Assembly (NCBI RefSeq): GCF_001642695.1 | Contig: NZ_LWCC02000005.1 | Coordinates: 3,719,534-3,761,617 of the forward strand | Source of the DNA: Streptomyces chilikensis | Lineage (GTDB): Bacteria > Actinomycetota > Actinomycetes > Streptomycetales > Streptomycetaceae | Direction of reading: 5' to 3' | Length of the DNA stretch: 42,084 nt | Shown: positions 34,824-42,084 of the stretch, in pieces | How the letters are laid out: each line of letters opens with the position of its first letter | Numbering within the stretch: the stretch's first letter is position 1 | The notes under the pieces: generated by a model | The model's input: only the letters and a program-made list of their open reading frames with translations | Database searches by the model: none | Told to the model about the DNA's origin: nothing | Made by a program: the position numbers and the translations under genes

Positions 34824-35090
34824 CTACATCTGGCGGAGCCAGGCCACGACGAACACCACCCCGCCCGCGCATGCCGGCAGCGCTGCGGGCAGTACCCAGG
34901 CGCCGATCCGCTCACCGCGCACGAACCGGGCGCCGAGCCGGTCGTGCAAGGCGGCGACGGCCCAGAGCAAGGCCAGGGCTGCGACCGCGATGGGCAGTCC
35001 GACCGCGAAATGCGCCAGCCACGCTCCGGCGCGCGTCGGCCCGCCCCAGGAGGTGTCGTAGGGCCCGCCGTCGACGAACCCGTACAGCAC
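34824..35090 (-). pseudogene. Small membrane protein gene, probably 5' frameshifted
   Basis: From GTG 35090 the frame gives 88 residues with two clear membrane helices (VGLPIAVAALALLWAVAAL and GAWVLPAALPACAGGVVFVVAWL) and a FVDGGPYDTSWGGPTRAGAWLAHF loop. Reading further upstream in the same frame adds VAAGGTILFLARG, half a membrane helix, before a stop at about 35137. A better start, ATG 35136 with GGAG upstream, opens the neighbouring frame. A one-base shift near 35110 would join them into one protein of about 103 residues with three helices. Either a recent frameshift, a sequencing error, or a real short GTG-started protein. No functional family recognised. Confidence 0.5.
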
Positions 35091-35136
35091 CCCGCGGGCG
35101 AGGAAGAGGATCGTCCCACCGGCCGCGACCGGTCAT

Positions 35137-35449
35137 GACACCTTCGCTCCACGCGCGCAGGAGACGCGGTCGGGAATCCGCCGAACCGCCGGCCGCACAC
35201 CCGGGCCGTGGCCACTCGGGCGCACCGTGCCTCCGCCGACGCCGGACAGCGAGGCGCGCACCCGGCCGCCGTCGGGGCGGTCGCGGAGCGGGCGAAGCGG
35301 TGACGGGAGCGCCCTTCGCCGGTCCACGGGCCGGGGAGGACGCTCCTTCGTGCGAGAAAGTCGTGCGCGCCAGACATAGCGGGGATGGTGTGCACGCGTC
35401 AGGTAGGGGGAGGGGCGGGGCGCCGGGTGCCGCCGGGAGGAAGGTGACG
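35137..35449. other. Spacer between the small membrane gene and the sigma factor
   Basis: About 313 bases, divergent promoter region. I see no convincing gene, hairpin or promoter pair. CATAGC-like sequence near 35375 is the only AT-rich candidate. Confidence 0.4.
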
Positions 35450-36001
35450 ATGGATGCCGAGGACCTGCGCGGCTTCCGCGAGTTCGTGGACCACAGGTCG
35501 TCCGCGCTGCTGACCACGGCCGTGCTGCTGTGCGGCGGGGACCGGCACGCGGGGGAGGACCTGCTGCAGAACGCGCTGGTCAAGGCGGTGGGCAGGTGGC
35601 GGCGGATCGAGGACCCGGAGGCGTACGTGCGCCGGATCCTGTACCGCCAGCAGATCAGCCGGTGGCGGCTGAAGTGGCCACGGCAGGAGGTCTCCGTCCC
35701 CGAACCGCCGGAGGACGCGGCGGCGGGCGGCGACACCGAGACCCTGGTCGAGAGGCGGCTGCTGATGCGTCAGGCGCTGGCCGCGCTCACCGACCGGCAG
35801 CGCACGGTGCTGGTCCTGCGCTACTACGAGGACCTGCCGGAGGGCGACGTGGCCCGGCTGCTGGGCTGCTCCGTCGGCACGGTGCGGTCCACCACCCACC
35901 GTTCCCTGGCCAAACTGCGCACGCTGGTGCCGGAGGCGGCGGACGGCGGGCGGACACGACGGCCGGCATCCGAGTTCTCAGCCGTGGAGGTGCGTCCGTG
36001 A
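35450..36001 (+). CDS. SigE-family ECF RNA polymerase sigma factor
   Basis: 183 residues. Extracytoplasmic-function sigma factor of the actinobacterial SigE family. Region 2 (about 8-75) has FVDHRSSALLTTAVLLCGG, AGEDLLQNALVKAVGRWRRIEDPEAYVRRIL. Region 4 (about 108-158) has LTDRQRTVLVLRYYEDLPEGDVARLLGCSVGTVRSTTHRSLAKLR. A short basic/Ser tail follows. ATG 35450 with GGAGGAA about seven bases upstream; a GTG two codons earlier is possible. The stop overlaps the GTG of the next gene (35998-36001), so the partner is translated with it and is a likely regulator. Confidence 0.93.
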   Translation: MDAEDLRGFREFVDHRSSALLTTAVLLCGGDRHAGEDLLQNALVKAVGRWRRIEDPEAYVRRILYRQQISRWRLKWPRQEVSVPEPPEDAAAGGDTETLVERRLLMRQALAALTDRQRTVLVLRYYEDLPEGDVARLLGCSVGTVRSTTHRSLAKLRTLVPEAADGGRTRRPASEFSAVEVRP

Positions 36002-37245
36002 ACGGGATCGACGAGGCCGGCGCCGTGGTGCGCGCCGCCCTGCGGGAGCAGGCCGCCGCACAGGCGCCCGCGGAGCCGCTGCTGGTGGAACGGGTGCTGA
36101 CGGCGCACCGGCGCCGGGCGCGACGGCGGATCGGGGGTGTCGCCGCGGTGGTGGCCGCCGTCGTGGGACTGGCGTTCTGGTCGCCGCTGCCGGGTGGTTC
36201 CGGGTCCGCCCCCGCCGGGGACCGGGGGCCGTCCACGACGGAGGTCGCGGCCCGTCCGGACCAGTCGCCGCCGCGGGACGTGATCGAGGCGGGGGACGTG
36301 GTGATGGCCGGTTACGTCGAGCAGGAGACGACCGCCTCCGGCACCTCGGGCAGGGGCGAACTGCGGCGCACCTACTGGCTGCTCGACCCGGACTCCCAGA
36401 CGTACGAGAAGGACGAGCGGTGGTCGCTGGTCGCGGTCGCGCCCGGTGGGCTGCAGGCCGCGGTGCTGGAGCGTGAACTGCCGGTCCGCAGGATCGGCAT
36501 CCTCGACCTACGCACCCGCGAGGTCGAGCGGTGGATCGAACTCGACGGCGACGAGCGCCAGGGGATCGCGGGACTGGCCTACTCGCGCGACGGCGCGTCC
36601 CTGGTGGCGACCACGTACCTGAAGGACCCGGACAGCGGGGTGCCGGTCCCCGTGAAGGAGGAGGGCCAGGACGGCATGGAGGTGGAGGTGCCGTTCGATT
36701 CGGGCCGCTCCGGGTTCTGGGTCGTCGACGTGGCGTCGGGCCGGGGCCGGTGGAGCGCGGTGGAGACCCTCACGGATCCCTTCCTCCTCAACGCACGGCA
36801 GGACTTCGAGTTCACCCACGACGGGAAGGCGGTGCGGGCCGGGCTCGTCAGCGACGCGCGGTCCGAGTTCCACGACCTGGACGGACTGCCGATCGGGCCG
36901 CCCGAGGGTGAGGCGCACTGGGAGTGGTCGGTGGAGGCGGGACGCTCGCCGGACGGCAGCCGGATGGCGGGGCCGTTCGCCGGAAGGACCCGGGAGACCT
37001 CCTCGTGGATCCTCGACGCGCGCACCGGGAAGAAGGTCGCCGAGGTGCCGGGGCAGCAACTGCTGGCCTGGGCGGGGAAGGACCAGCTGGTGGCCTGGGA
37101 CACCGCGAAGGACGGCGGGCCGGAGTTCGGCAACCGCCTGGTGCTGGTGACCGTCGGCAGCGACAGGACGGTCCCGCTGAGCGGTCCGCGCGGCGACGAG
37201 GCGGACGGCGGGGGACGGTGGCAGCCGATCTTCGTCCGCCGCTGA
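35998..37245 (+). CDS. Membrane-anchored beta-propeller-like protein, putative sigma-factor regulator
   Basis: 415 residues. N-terminal about 44 residues are cytoplasmic and basic before the membrane (HRRRARRRIGG); a single helix spans about 45-62; the rest is predicted outside. The extracellular part has WD40/TolB-like repeats (GILDLRTREVERWIELDGD, LAYSRDGASLVATTYL, FWVVDVASGRGRWSAVE, SSWILDARTGKKVAEV, LLAWAGKDQLVAWD). No zinc anti-sigma HxxxCxxC motif is present. The GTGA overlap with the ECF sigma gene suggests a one-pass sensor/anti-sigma partner; that function is inference. Confidence 0.8.
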   Translation: MNGIDEAGAVVRAALREQAAAQAPAEPLLVERVLTAHRRRARRRIGGVAAVVAAVVGLAFWSPLPGGSGSAPAGDRGPSTTEVAARPDQSPPRDVIEAGDVVMAGYVEQETTASGTSGRGELRRTYWLLDPDSQTYEKDERWSLVAVAPGGLQAAVLERELPVRRIGILDLRTREVERWIELDGDERQGIAGLAYSRDGASLVATTYLKDPDSGVPVPVKEEGQDGMEVEVPFDSGRSGFWVVDVASGRGRWSAVETLTDPFLLNARQDFEFTHDGKAVRAGLVSDARSEFHDLDGLPIGPPEGEAHWEWSVEAGRSPDGSRMAGPFAGRTRETSSWILDARTGKKVAEVPGQQLLAWAGKDQLVAWDTAKDGGPEFGNRLVLVTVGSDRTVPLSGPRGDEADGGGRWQPIFVRR

Positions 37246-37270
37246 CCTCGCGCGTGGGGCCACCGTCGCT

Positions 37271-37307
37271 CCCGCCGCCCCGCCCGGGAGCCGGGCGGGG
37301 CGGCGGG
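37271..37307 (+). terminator. Terminator after the sigma factor operon
   Basis: Perfect 17-bp GC stem (37271-37287 and 37291-37307) with a GAG loop, 25 bases past the stop. The remaining bases to 37488 hold no gene I can support. Confidence 0.85.
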
Positions 37308-37488
37308 GCGGGGCGGCGGCGGGGCCGCATCACCGGCGGCCTTTGGGGGAGAGCCAGGCGCTGTGCGGTCAGGGCCGGCCTGCCGTTCGCGTGGGCCCGG
37401 CGACAGCCGCCGGGGAACCACGGGGCCGGCCGTCCGGGGGCGTGGCGACGTACCCGGCGGGACCGGGGAGTTGGACGTGGCGCGGGGA

Positions 37489-38376
37489 TCAGGCGCCGCT
37501 CAGGGCCGCGTACCGTTCGCGCAGGTCCGCCGTGACCTCGGCGGAGGCGGCGCGGAGGGGGGCGCGGACCGGGCCGGCGGGAAGGGCGAGGGCGGCGAGG
37601 AGGGCCTTGGCGGTGACCGTGCCGGGGAGGCCCGCGGACATCATCGCCTCGATCAGCGGCACCGCCGCCCGCTGGAGCCGCGCCGCCCGCGCCGTGTCCC
37701 CCGCGTCGAACGCGTCCACGACCGCCCGGAAGTGCGCGGGCGCCACGTTCGCGACCGTGCCGACGTAGCCCGCGCACCCGATCGCGTAGGAGGACAGCAC
37801 GTACTCGTCACACCCCGTGTAGACCGCGAGTTCCGTCTCCGCCAGCAGCTTCTGGGTGCCGAGAAGGTCGTAGGCGCAGTCCTTCACCGCCACCACCCGC
37901 GGATGCTCCGCGAGCCGCAGCATCGTCGGCGTCTCGATCCGCACGCCGGTGCGGCCCGGGATGTCGTACAGCATCACCGGCAGCCCCGTCGCGTCCGCCA
38001 CCGCGCGGAAGTGCTCCTCCAGCGCGTCCTGCGGCGGGCGGCTGTAATAGGGGGAGGCCACCAGCAGCCCGTCCGCGCCCGCCCGTTCGGCCTGGCGGGC
38101 CAGCGCGGACGTGTGCGCGGTGTCGGCGGTGCCCACGCCGGCCAGCAGCGAGGGACCGTCGCCCACCGCCGCCCGCACCGCCCGGACCAGCGCGGACTTC
38201 TCCGCGTCCGAGGTGGTGGGGGACTCGCCCGTGGTGCCGTTGAGCACCAGCCCGTCGCACCCGCCCGCGATCAGCCGGCCGGCGAGGACGGCCGCTCCGT
38301 CCAGATCGAGCGAACCGTCCTGGGTGAAGGGCGTGACCATCGCGCACAGGGCGCGGCCGAAGGGAAGCGTCGTCAT
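37489..38376 (-). CDS. dapA: 4-hydroxy-tetrahydrodipicolinate synthase
   Basis: 295 residues. Condenses pyruvate with aspartate semialdehyde, the first committed step toward diaminopimelate and lysine. GTTGES at 47-52, Y137 in LPVMLYDIPGRTG with R142, and the pyruvate Schiff-base lysine K165 in VVAVKD match the E. coli Tyr/Arg/Lys set, favouring a true DapA over other aldolases of the superfamily. Streptomyces usually has a second dapA elsewhere. ATG 38376 precedes the conserved TTLPFGRALCAMVTPF; the frame beyond lacks similarity. Monocistronic. Confidence 0.9.
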   Translation of the reverse strand: MTTLPFGRALCAMVTPFTQDGSLDLDGAAVLAGRLIAGGCDGLVLNGTTGESPTTSDAEKSALVRAVRAAVGDGPSLLAGVGTADTAHTSALARQAERAGADGLLVASPYYSRPPQDALEEHFRAVADATGLPVMLYDIPGRTGVRIETPTMLRLAEHPRVVAVKDCAYDLLGTQKLLAETELAVYTGCDEYVLSSYAIGCAGYVGTVANVAPAHFRAVVDAFDAGDTARAARLQRAAVPLIEAMMSAGLPGTVTAKALLAALALPAGPVRAPLRAASAEVTADLRERYAALSGA

Positions 38377-38579
38377 GCCTGGAGTGTCGGTCCCCCGTCG
38401 GTGAAGGTCCACTTAAAAGTTCTCCCCTGTACCGCGAAGCGCAGCTGAAATGTCACCCCCGTGTCAACCCTTGTGAAGGGATTCGCCCGGAAGGGGGATA
38501 CGCCGTCCCGGGGGCGAGGGTCACCCGTCTAGGCTGGTCGTCCTGCCCCACGCGACCGCGACCCAGGAGAACCCCACCG

Positions 38580-40103
38580 ATGTCAGACAGCACCCCCCTG
38601 CCGCCGGTACGGCTGCCCTCCGACGCGGAACTGGCACGGGACGCGCTCGCCACCCCGCTGCTCTCCCGGGCGGCCCGGCTGGCCCGCTGGGCCGGCCCGG
38701 ACACCCGGGTCGACTCCGGCGGGGGGCTGGTGGAGGAGCAGCTCCCGGCCGCGGCCGAGGCGCTGGGGCTGACCGGCCAGGCCACCGCGGCCGGCGAGGA
38801 CGCCGCGGCCGGCGAGGACGCCGCGGCCGGCGAGGACACCGCCACCGCCGCGGCCGCCGAAGCGGCGGAGGAGGCCCAGGCGGATGCCGCCGAGGCGTGG
38901 CGCGTCGCCGTCGACACCGGCCTGGTGGAGATCCTGGACGAGGAGGAGGGCACCGTCGGCGCGGGCGGGAACCTGGCGCTGCTCACCTCCGGCTCGCCCG
39001 CCGACGTCCTGCAGGTGTGGCTGGACGCCCTGGACGCGGCGATCGCCGACGCCTCCGTGCCGGACCTCGACGACCTGCTCGACGTGATGGACGAGGGCGG
39101 CGAGATCGACTTCTCCTCGCTGGACTGGGACCCGGAGGCCGAGGCCGAGTTCCTGGAGGGCGCCCTCGCCAACCTCTACCTCCTCACCGTCGACGAGCGG
39201 GCCCCCGAGGGGGCCCCGGTGCCGCTGCCCGCGCTGGCGGCCTCGGTGATCGTGCCCCCGGACGTCGCCCATCCGACCGACGAGATGATGGAGGAGGTCT
39301 CCACCGCGATGATGCGGCTGGACGACCAGTTCCGGATCCTCGAACCGGTCGGGCTGGCCGACTTCCGGCCGGTCGACGAGTCGCTGCTGACCGAGGAGGG
39401 CCAGGCGGCCCCCCAGGCGGCCGACGACACCCTGGAGGACCTGGAGCGGTACGGCGTGGTCCGCCTCACCCCGCTCGGCCTCTACGGGCTGCGCGCCCGG
39501 CTGCTGGACGCCGGTCACGACGCCCCCGCCGTCGGCGACCTCGCCGACAAGGGCGCCGACGCGCTGCTCGACGGCACCGCCCACTACGGTCCGGCCGCCG
39601 CCCGCTCGGAGATCGAGCTGTGGCTGGCCCGCCGTCAGCCCCTGTCCGCGGCGCGGGAGTTGCTGGCCGCCGCACGGGGCGGCGACGCGGGCGCCCCGCT
39701 GCGCCGGCTGCACTGCCAGCAGGCGCTGTCGCTGGCCGGCGCCGAGGCCGAGCCGGCGCTGCGGGAGGTGCTGGACGACCCGGAGCTCGGCGGGCTCGCC
39801 CGGGTGTGGCTGGCCGAGCGCGGTGCGACGGGCATCCCGGCCCCCTCCCAGGAACTGGTCTTCTGGCTCACCGTCGACACCGTCGCCGCCCAGCTCGCCG
39901 CCGAGGGCAACTCCGAGGAACTGGTGGCGCTGGTCGAGGGCCTGGCCGCGCAGCACAGCGGCTTCTTCGACACAGCCTGGCGGGTCGACCACCCGGCCAC
40001 CGCCGAGGTGCTGGAGGCCATGGGCAGGCTCCACCCGGACAAGAAGGTCGCCAAGGAGGCCCGCAAGGCCGCCTACAAGGCGCGCTCCCAGCAGGGCGGC
40101 TGA
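38580..40103 (+). CDS. Conserved large acidic protein of unknown function
   Basis: 507 residues, strongly acidic and mostly helical by composition; no signal peptide or membrane segment. An N-terminal helical part (ELARDALATPLLSRAARLARWAG) is followed by an Ala/Gly/Glu/Asp linker with a triple AAAGED repeat (about 69-87). The middle carries DVLQVWLDALDAAIAD and DLDDLLDVMDEGGEIDFSSLDWDPEAEAEFLEGAL. The C-terminal third (about 335-500) has HEAT-like helical pairs (AARSEIELWLARRQPLSAARELLAAARGG, LSLAGAEAEPALREVLDDPELGGLARVWLAERG). I recognise no family. ATG with CAGGAGA upstream; TAGGCT (38530-38535) is a possible -10. Confidence 0.8.
   Translation: MSDSTPLPPVRLPSDAELARDALATPLLSRAARLARWAGPDTRVDSGGGLVEEQLPAAAEALGLTGQATAAGEDAAAGEDAAAGEDTATAAAAEAAEEAQADAAEAWRVAVDTGLVEILDEEEGTVGAGGNLALLTSGSPADVLQVWLDALDAAIADASVPDLDDLLDVMDEGGEIDFSSLDWDPEAEAEFLEGALANLYLLTVDERAPEGAPVPLPALAASVIVPPDVAHPTDEMMEEVSTAMMRLDDQFRILEPVGLADFRPVDESLLTEEGQAAPQAADDTLEDLERYGVVRLTPLGLYGLRARLLDAGHDAPAVGDLADKGADALLDGTAHYGPAAARSEIELWLARRQPLSAARELLAAARGGDAGAPLRRLHCQQALSLAGAEAEPALREVLDDPELGGLARVWLAERGATGIPAPSQELVFWLTVDTVAAQLAAEGNSEELVALVEGLAAQHSGFFDTAWRVDHPATAEVLEAMGRLHPDKKVAKEARKAAYKARSQQGG
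38787..38840 (+). repeat. In-frame 18-bp tandem repeat
   Basis: Three 18-base units at 38787, 38805 and 38823, identical except for one base in the last codon of the third, encoding repeated Ala-Ala-Gly-Glu-Asp-Ala. Likely length-variable between strains. Confidence 0.9.
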
Positions 40104-40216
40104 CGGCCCGGAGACCCGGGGCGGCGGCGGGGGGCCGGAGGGCCGGGGGACACCGGGGGCGCGGGCGCGCGGGCCGCCCGCGCTTCACGCAACGGAGCTC
40201 GGCGCGCACCCCTGGT

Positions 40217-40238
40217 GTTCAACCGGCGTTCAGACATG
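40217..40238 (+). promoter_or_regulatory. PHO-box-like direct repeat (PhoP site) upstream of phoX
   Basis: Two adjacent 11-base units, GTTCAACCGGC (40217-40227) and GTTCAGACATG (40228-40238). Streptomyces PhoP binds 11-base direct repeats starting GTTCA. It lies 91 bases before a secreted phosphatase gene, as expected for phosphate control. No obvious -10 follows. Confidence 0.6.
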
Positions 40239-40329
40239 GACGCGACGGTGTGGCCGGGACGTGGCGCGTGCCGGCAGGGGGGCAGGGGCCACGGCGCCAC
40301 CACACCGTCCTCACCGTCCGGGAGAACCC

Positions 40330-41748
40330 ATGTCACTCACGCGCAGGGACTTCGCCAGGGAGTCGGCCCGCACCGGCGCCGGGATCGCGCTGGCCGGCAG
40401 TGTCGGCGTGTTCGCCAGCGCTCCCCACGCCCTGGCGGCCGAGGACATCGTCACGCCCGACGGCGAGGCCGCCGGCCCCGGCTACGGTCCGCTGCTGCCC
40501 GACCCGGACGGCCTGCTGGCGCTGCCCGCCGGGTTCTCCTACCGGGTGCTCACCCGTGCCGGTGAAACCCGCCTGGAGTCCGGCGAGCCCACCCCGTCCC
40601 GCCACGACGGCACGGCTGCCTTCGACGGCGGCCGGGGCACCGTGCTGCTGGTCAACAACCACGAACTGGGCGGCCCCCGCTCCCGCTGGGAGCACCCCGT
40701 GCCGCTCGCCGGGGGCCTGGTGTACGACCCGGCCGCCGCGGGCGGCTGCACGGTGGTGGAGGTCCGCGCCGACGGGCACGTCACCGAGTGGGTGGGCATC
40801 GCCGGCACCGCCACCAACTGCGCCGGCGGCAGCACCCCGTGGGGCACCTGGCTGACCTGCGAGGAGACCGAGGACAAGGCCGGCCAGAACGGCATGACCA
40901 AGGACCACGGCTACGTCTTCGAGGTCGACCCGCTGGACGAGCGCGCCAACCTGGACCCGAAGCCGGTCAAGGCGCTGGGCCGCTACGCCCACGAGGCCGT
41001 GGTCGTCGACCCCGGGCGCGGTCACCTCTACCTCACCGAGGACGCCTCGGGTCCCAACGGGCTCTTCTACCGCTGGACCCCGCCGGAGGGCTTCCGGCAC
41101 GGCCGCGGGCGGCTCGCCGCCCTCCCCGACGACGCCGGGACCCTCCAGGCCCCCCGGTGCTTCGACTCGGCCGGCCGGTTCGTCGACGACCTCTCCCGCG
41201 CCACCCGCATCGGCACCGTCTACGGCGTCGACTGGGTGGGCGTCCCCGACCGCGACGCCCGCACGGTGCCGGTGCGCAGGCAGTTCGGCGCCGGCGAGAT
41301 CACCCGGGCCCGCAAGCTGGAGGGCATGTGGTGGGGTGACGGCGGCGCCTACCTGGTCTCCTCCTTCGCCCGTGCGGAGAGCCCCGGCAACGCCCACGAC
41401 GGCGCGGTCTGGTTCTACGACCCCAAGCGCCGCACCCTCACCCTCAAGGTCCTCATCGGCGTCAACCCCGACCCGGAGGCCGAGGGCGGCTACGACGGCC
41501 CCGACAACATCACCGTCTCGCCCTACGGCGGGCTGGTCGTCGCGGAGGACGGCGAGGGCCTGAGCCACCTGTTCGGCGCGACCGACAGCGGACGGACCTA
41601 CCCCATCGCCCGCAACGAGCTCAACGACAGCGAGTTCGCCGGCGTGACCTTCTCGCCCGACGGCAGGACGCTGTACGCCTGCATCCAGAACCCCGGCATC
41701 CTGCTGGCGATCACCGGACCGTGGAAGCGGCAGAAGCGGAAGGGATGA
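40330..41748 (+). CDS. phoX: Tat-exported PhoX-type alkaline phosphatase (DUF839)
   Basis: 472 residues. Secreted phosphomonoesterase of the PhoX/DUF839 family, which uses Fe/Ca cofactors and frees phosphate from organic esters. The twin-arginine signal is SLTRRDFARES with R5R6, a hydrophobic part to about 30 and a likely cut after ALA at 36. Family blocks are LLVNNHELGG, NCAGGSTPWGTWLTCEE, GRYAHEAVVVDPGRGHLYLTED, KLEGMWWGDGGAYLVSSF, DNITVSPYGGLVVAEDGEG and GVTFSPDGRTLYACIQNPG. GGGAG lies six bases before the ATG; the open frame from 39823 is a shadow of the previous gene. A PHO-box-like repeat upstream suggests PhoP activation. Confidence 0.9.
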   Translation: MSLTRRDFARESARTGAGIALAGSVGVFASAPHALAAEDIVTPDGEAAGPGYGPLLPDPDGLLALPAGFSYRVLTRAGETRLESGEPTPSRHDGTAAFDGGRGTVLLVNNHELGGPRSRWEHPVPLAGGLVYDPAAAGGCTVVEVRADGHVTEWVGIAGTATNCAGGSTPWGTWLTCEETEDKAGQNGMTKDHGYVFEVDPLDERANLDPKPVKALGRYAHEAVVVDPGRGHLYLTEDASGPNGLFYRWTPPEGFRHGRGRLAALPDDAGTLQAPRCFDSAGRFVDDLSRATRIGTVYGVDWVGVPDRDARTVPVRRQFGAGEITRARKLEGMWWGDGGAYLVSSFARAESPGNAHDGAVWFYDPKRRTLTLKVLIGVNPDPEAEGGYDGPDNITVSPYGGLVVAEDGEGLSHLFGATDSGRTYPIARNELNDSEFAGVTFSPDGRTLYACIQNPGILLAITGPWKRQKRKG

Positions 41749-42011
41749 CCCCCCTCCCCGCACCGGGGACCTGAGCGCACGCCGAGGGCCGGGGGTGCGG
41801 GCGCGCGGGGTGACGCGCCCGCACCCGCACCGTCGGAACGGTCCGGACGCACCACCAGAGCACGACCCCGGTGCCGTCCCCGGTGCCGGTCCGCACCTGG
41901 AACCCGGCGGGTCACCGGGCCGGGCAGGGCCACCACGGCAACGTCACCCGGCGCGCCTGCGGAGGCCCGGGCGACGCGGCGTTCCGCGTGGTGCCGCCGC
42001 TGGAGGCGGCG
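41749..42011. other. Gene-free 3' region after phoX
   Basis: GC-rich sequence between phoX and the terminal hairpin. A frame from about 41870 stays open to the window edge (NPAGHRAGQGHHGNVTRR start) but lacks a convincing start and codon pattern, so I do not call it. Confidence 0.4.
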
Positions 42012-42055
42012 GGCCGGTGGCGGCGGGCGCTCGGGGCGGCCCGCCGCCACCGGCC
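42012..42055. terminator. Terminator near the window end
   Basis: Perfect 17-bp stem (42012-42028 and 42039-42055) around a 10-base loop, about 260 bases past phoX; may serve a convergent gene beyond the window as well. Confidence 0.75.
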
Positions 42056-42084
42056 GGGGCGGCGGGAGCCGTCAGAGGGCCTGG

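Noticed and set aside
35133-35327. 64-codon minus-strand frame upstream of the small membrane gene
   Set aside because: Arg/Pro/Gly-rich, no ribosome site, no similarity to any family I know.
41870-42084. Frame open to the window edge after phoX
   Set aside because: It crosses a 17-bp terminator stem and has no convincing start or family similarity.

Overview
The window is about 42 kb of very GC-rich DNA with strong G/C bias at third codon positions, many GTG starts, ATGA/GTGA start-stop overlaps and GC-rich perfect hairpins as terminators. Gene content and order (rapZ-yvcK-whiA, gap-pgk-tpiA-secG, pgl-opcA-zwf-tal-tkt facing ctaB, ctaA plus an ABC exporter, then sufR-sufBDCSU) are those of a Streptomyces chromosome core; parts of the order are also known from mycobacteria. 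I see no phage, insertion sequence, CRISPR array or tRNA/rRNA gene.

Layout. 1-3195: tail of a preceding gene (probably uvrC), then translationally coupled rapZ, yvcK and the sporulation regulator whiA; a WhiA-type promoter seems to lie inside yvcK. 3447-9491: glycolytic genes gap, pgk and tpiA, then secG, an RbpA-type RNA polymerase binding protein, and pgi. 9778-16413 (minus): pentose phosphate operon tkt-tal-zwf-opcA-pgl. 16835-22600: ctaB (+), a small unknown gene (+), a gene-free 744-base stretch with Streptomyces-type repeats, then on the minus strand an AAC(3)-like acetyltransferase gene, an ABC-2 exporter and ctaA. 22759-29328: the complete suf iron-sulfur operon (sufR, sufB, sufD, Rieske ferredoxin, sufC, sufS, sufU, SufT-like gene), with a SufR-type operator on the sufR start and a DmdR/IdeR-type iron box further upstream.

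29432-42084 is more accessory: a DUF2200 gene; a fused HxlR regulator-peroxiredoxin divergent from an MFS exporter, with a palindrome over the exporter promoter; a proline-rich membrane protein; dapD; a possibly frameshifted small membrane gene; a SigE-family ECF sigma factor coupled to a membrane-anchored beta-propeller-like protein; dapA; a large unknown acidic protein; and a Tat-exported PhoX-type phosphatase preceded by a PHO-box-like direct repeat.

The genes together cover central carbon flux and NADPH supply, heme A and Fe-S cofactor assembly, two steps of diaminopimelate synthesis, and developmental and stress regulation. The best candidate for an undescribed system is the HxlR-peroxiredoxin fusion with its operator and exporter (29848-32107). 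The dual iron/Fe-S control region (22668-22759), which may also serve the acetyltransferase gene, is second. Promoters and operators were found by eye and are predictions.
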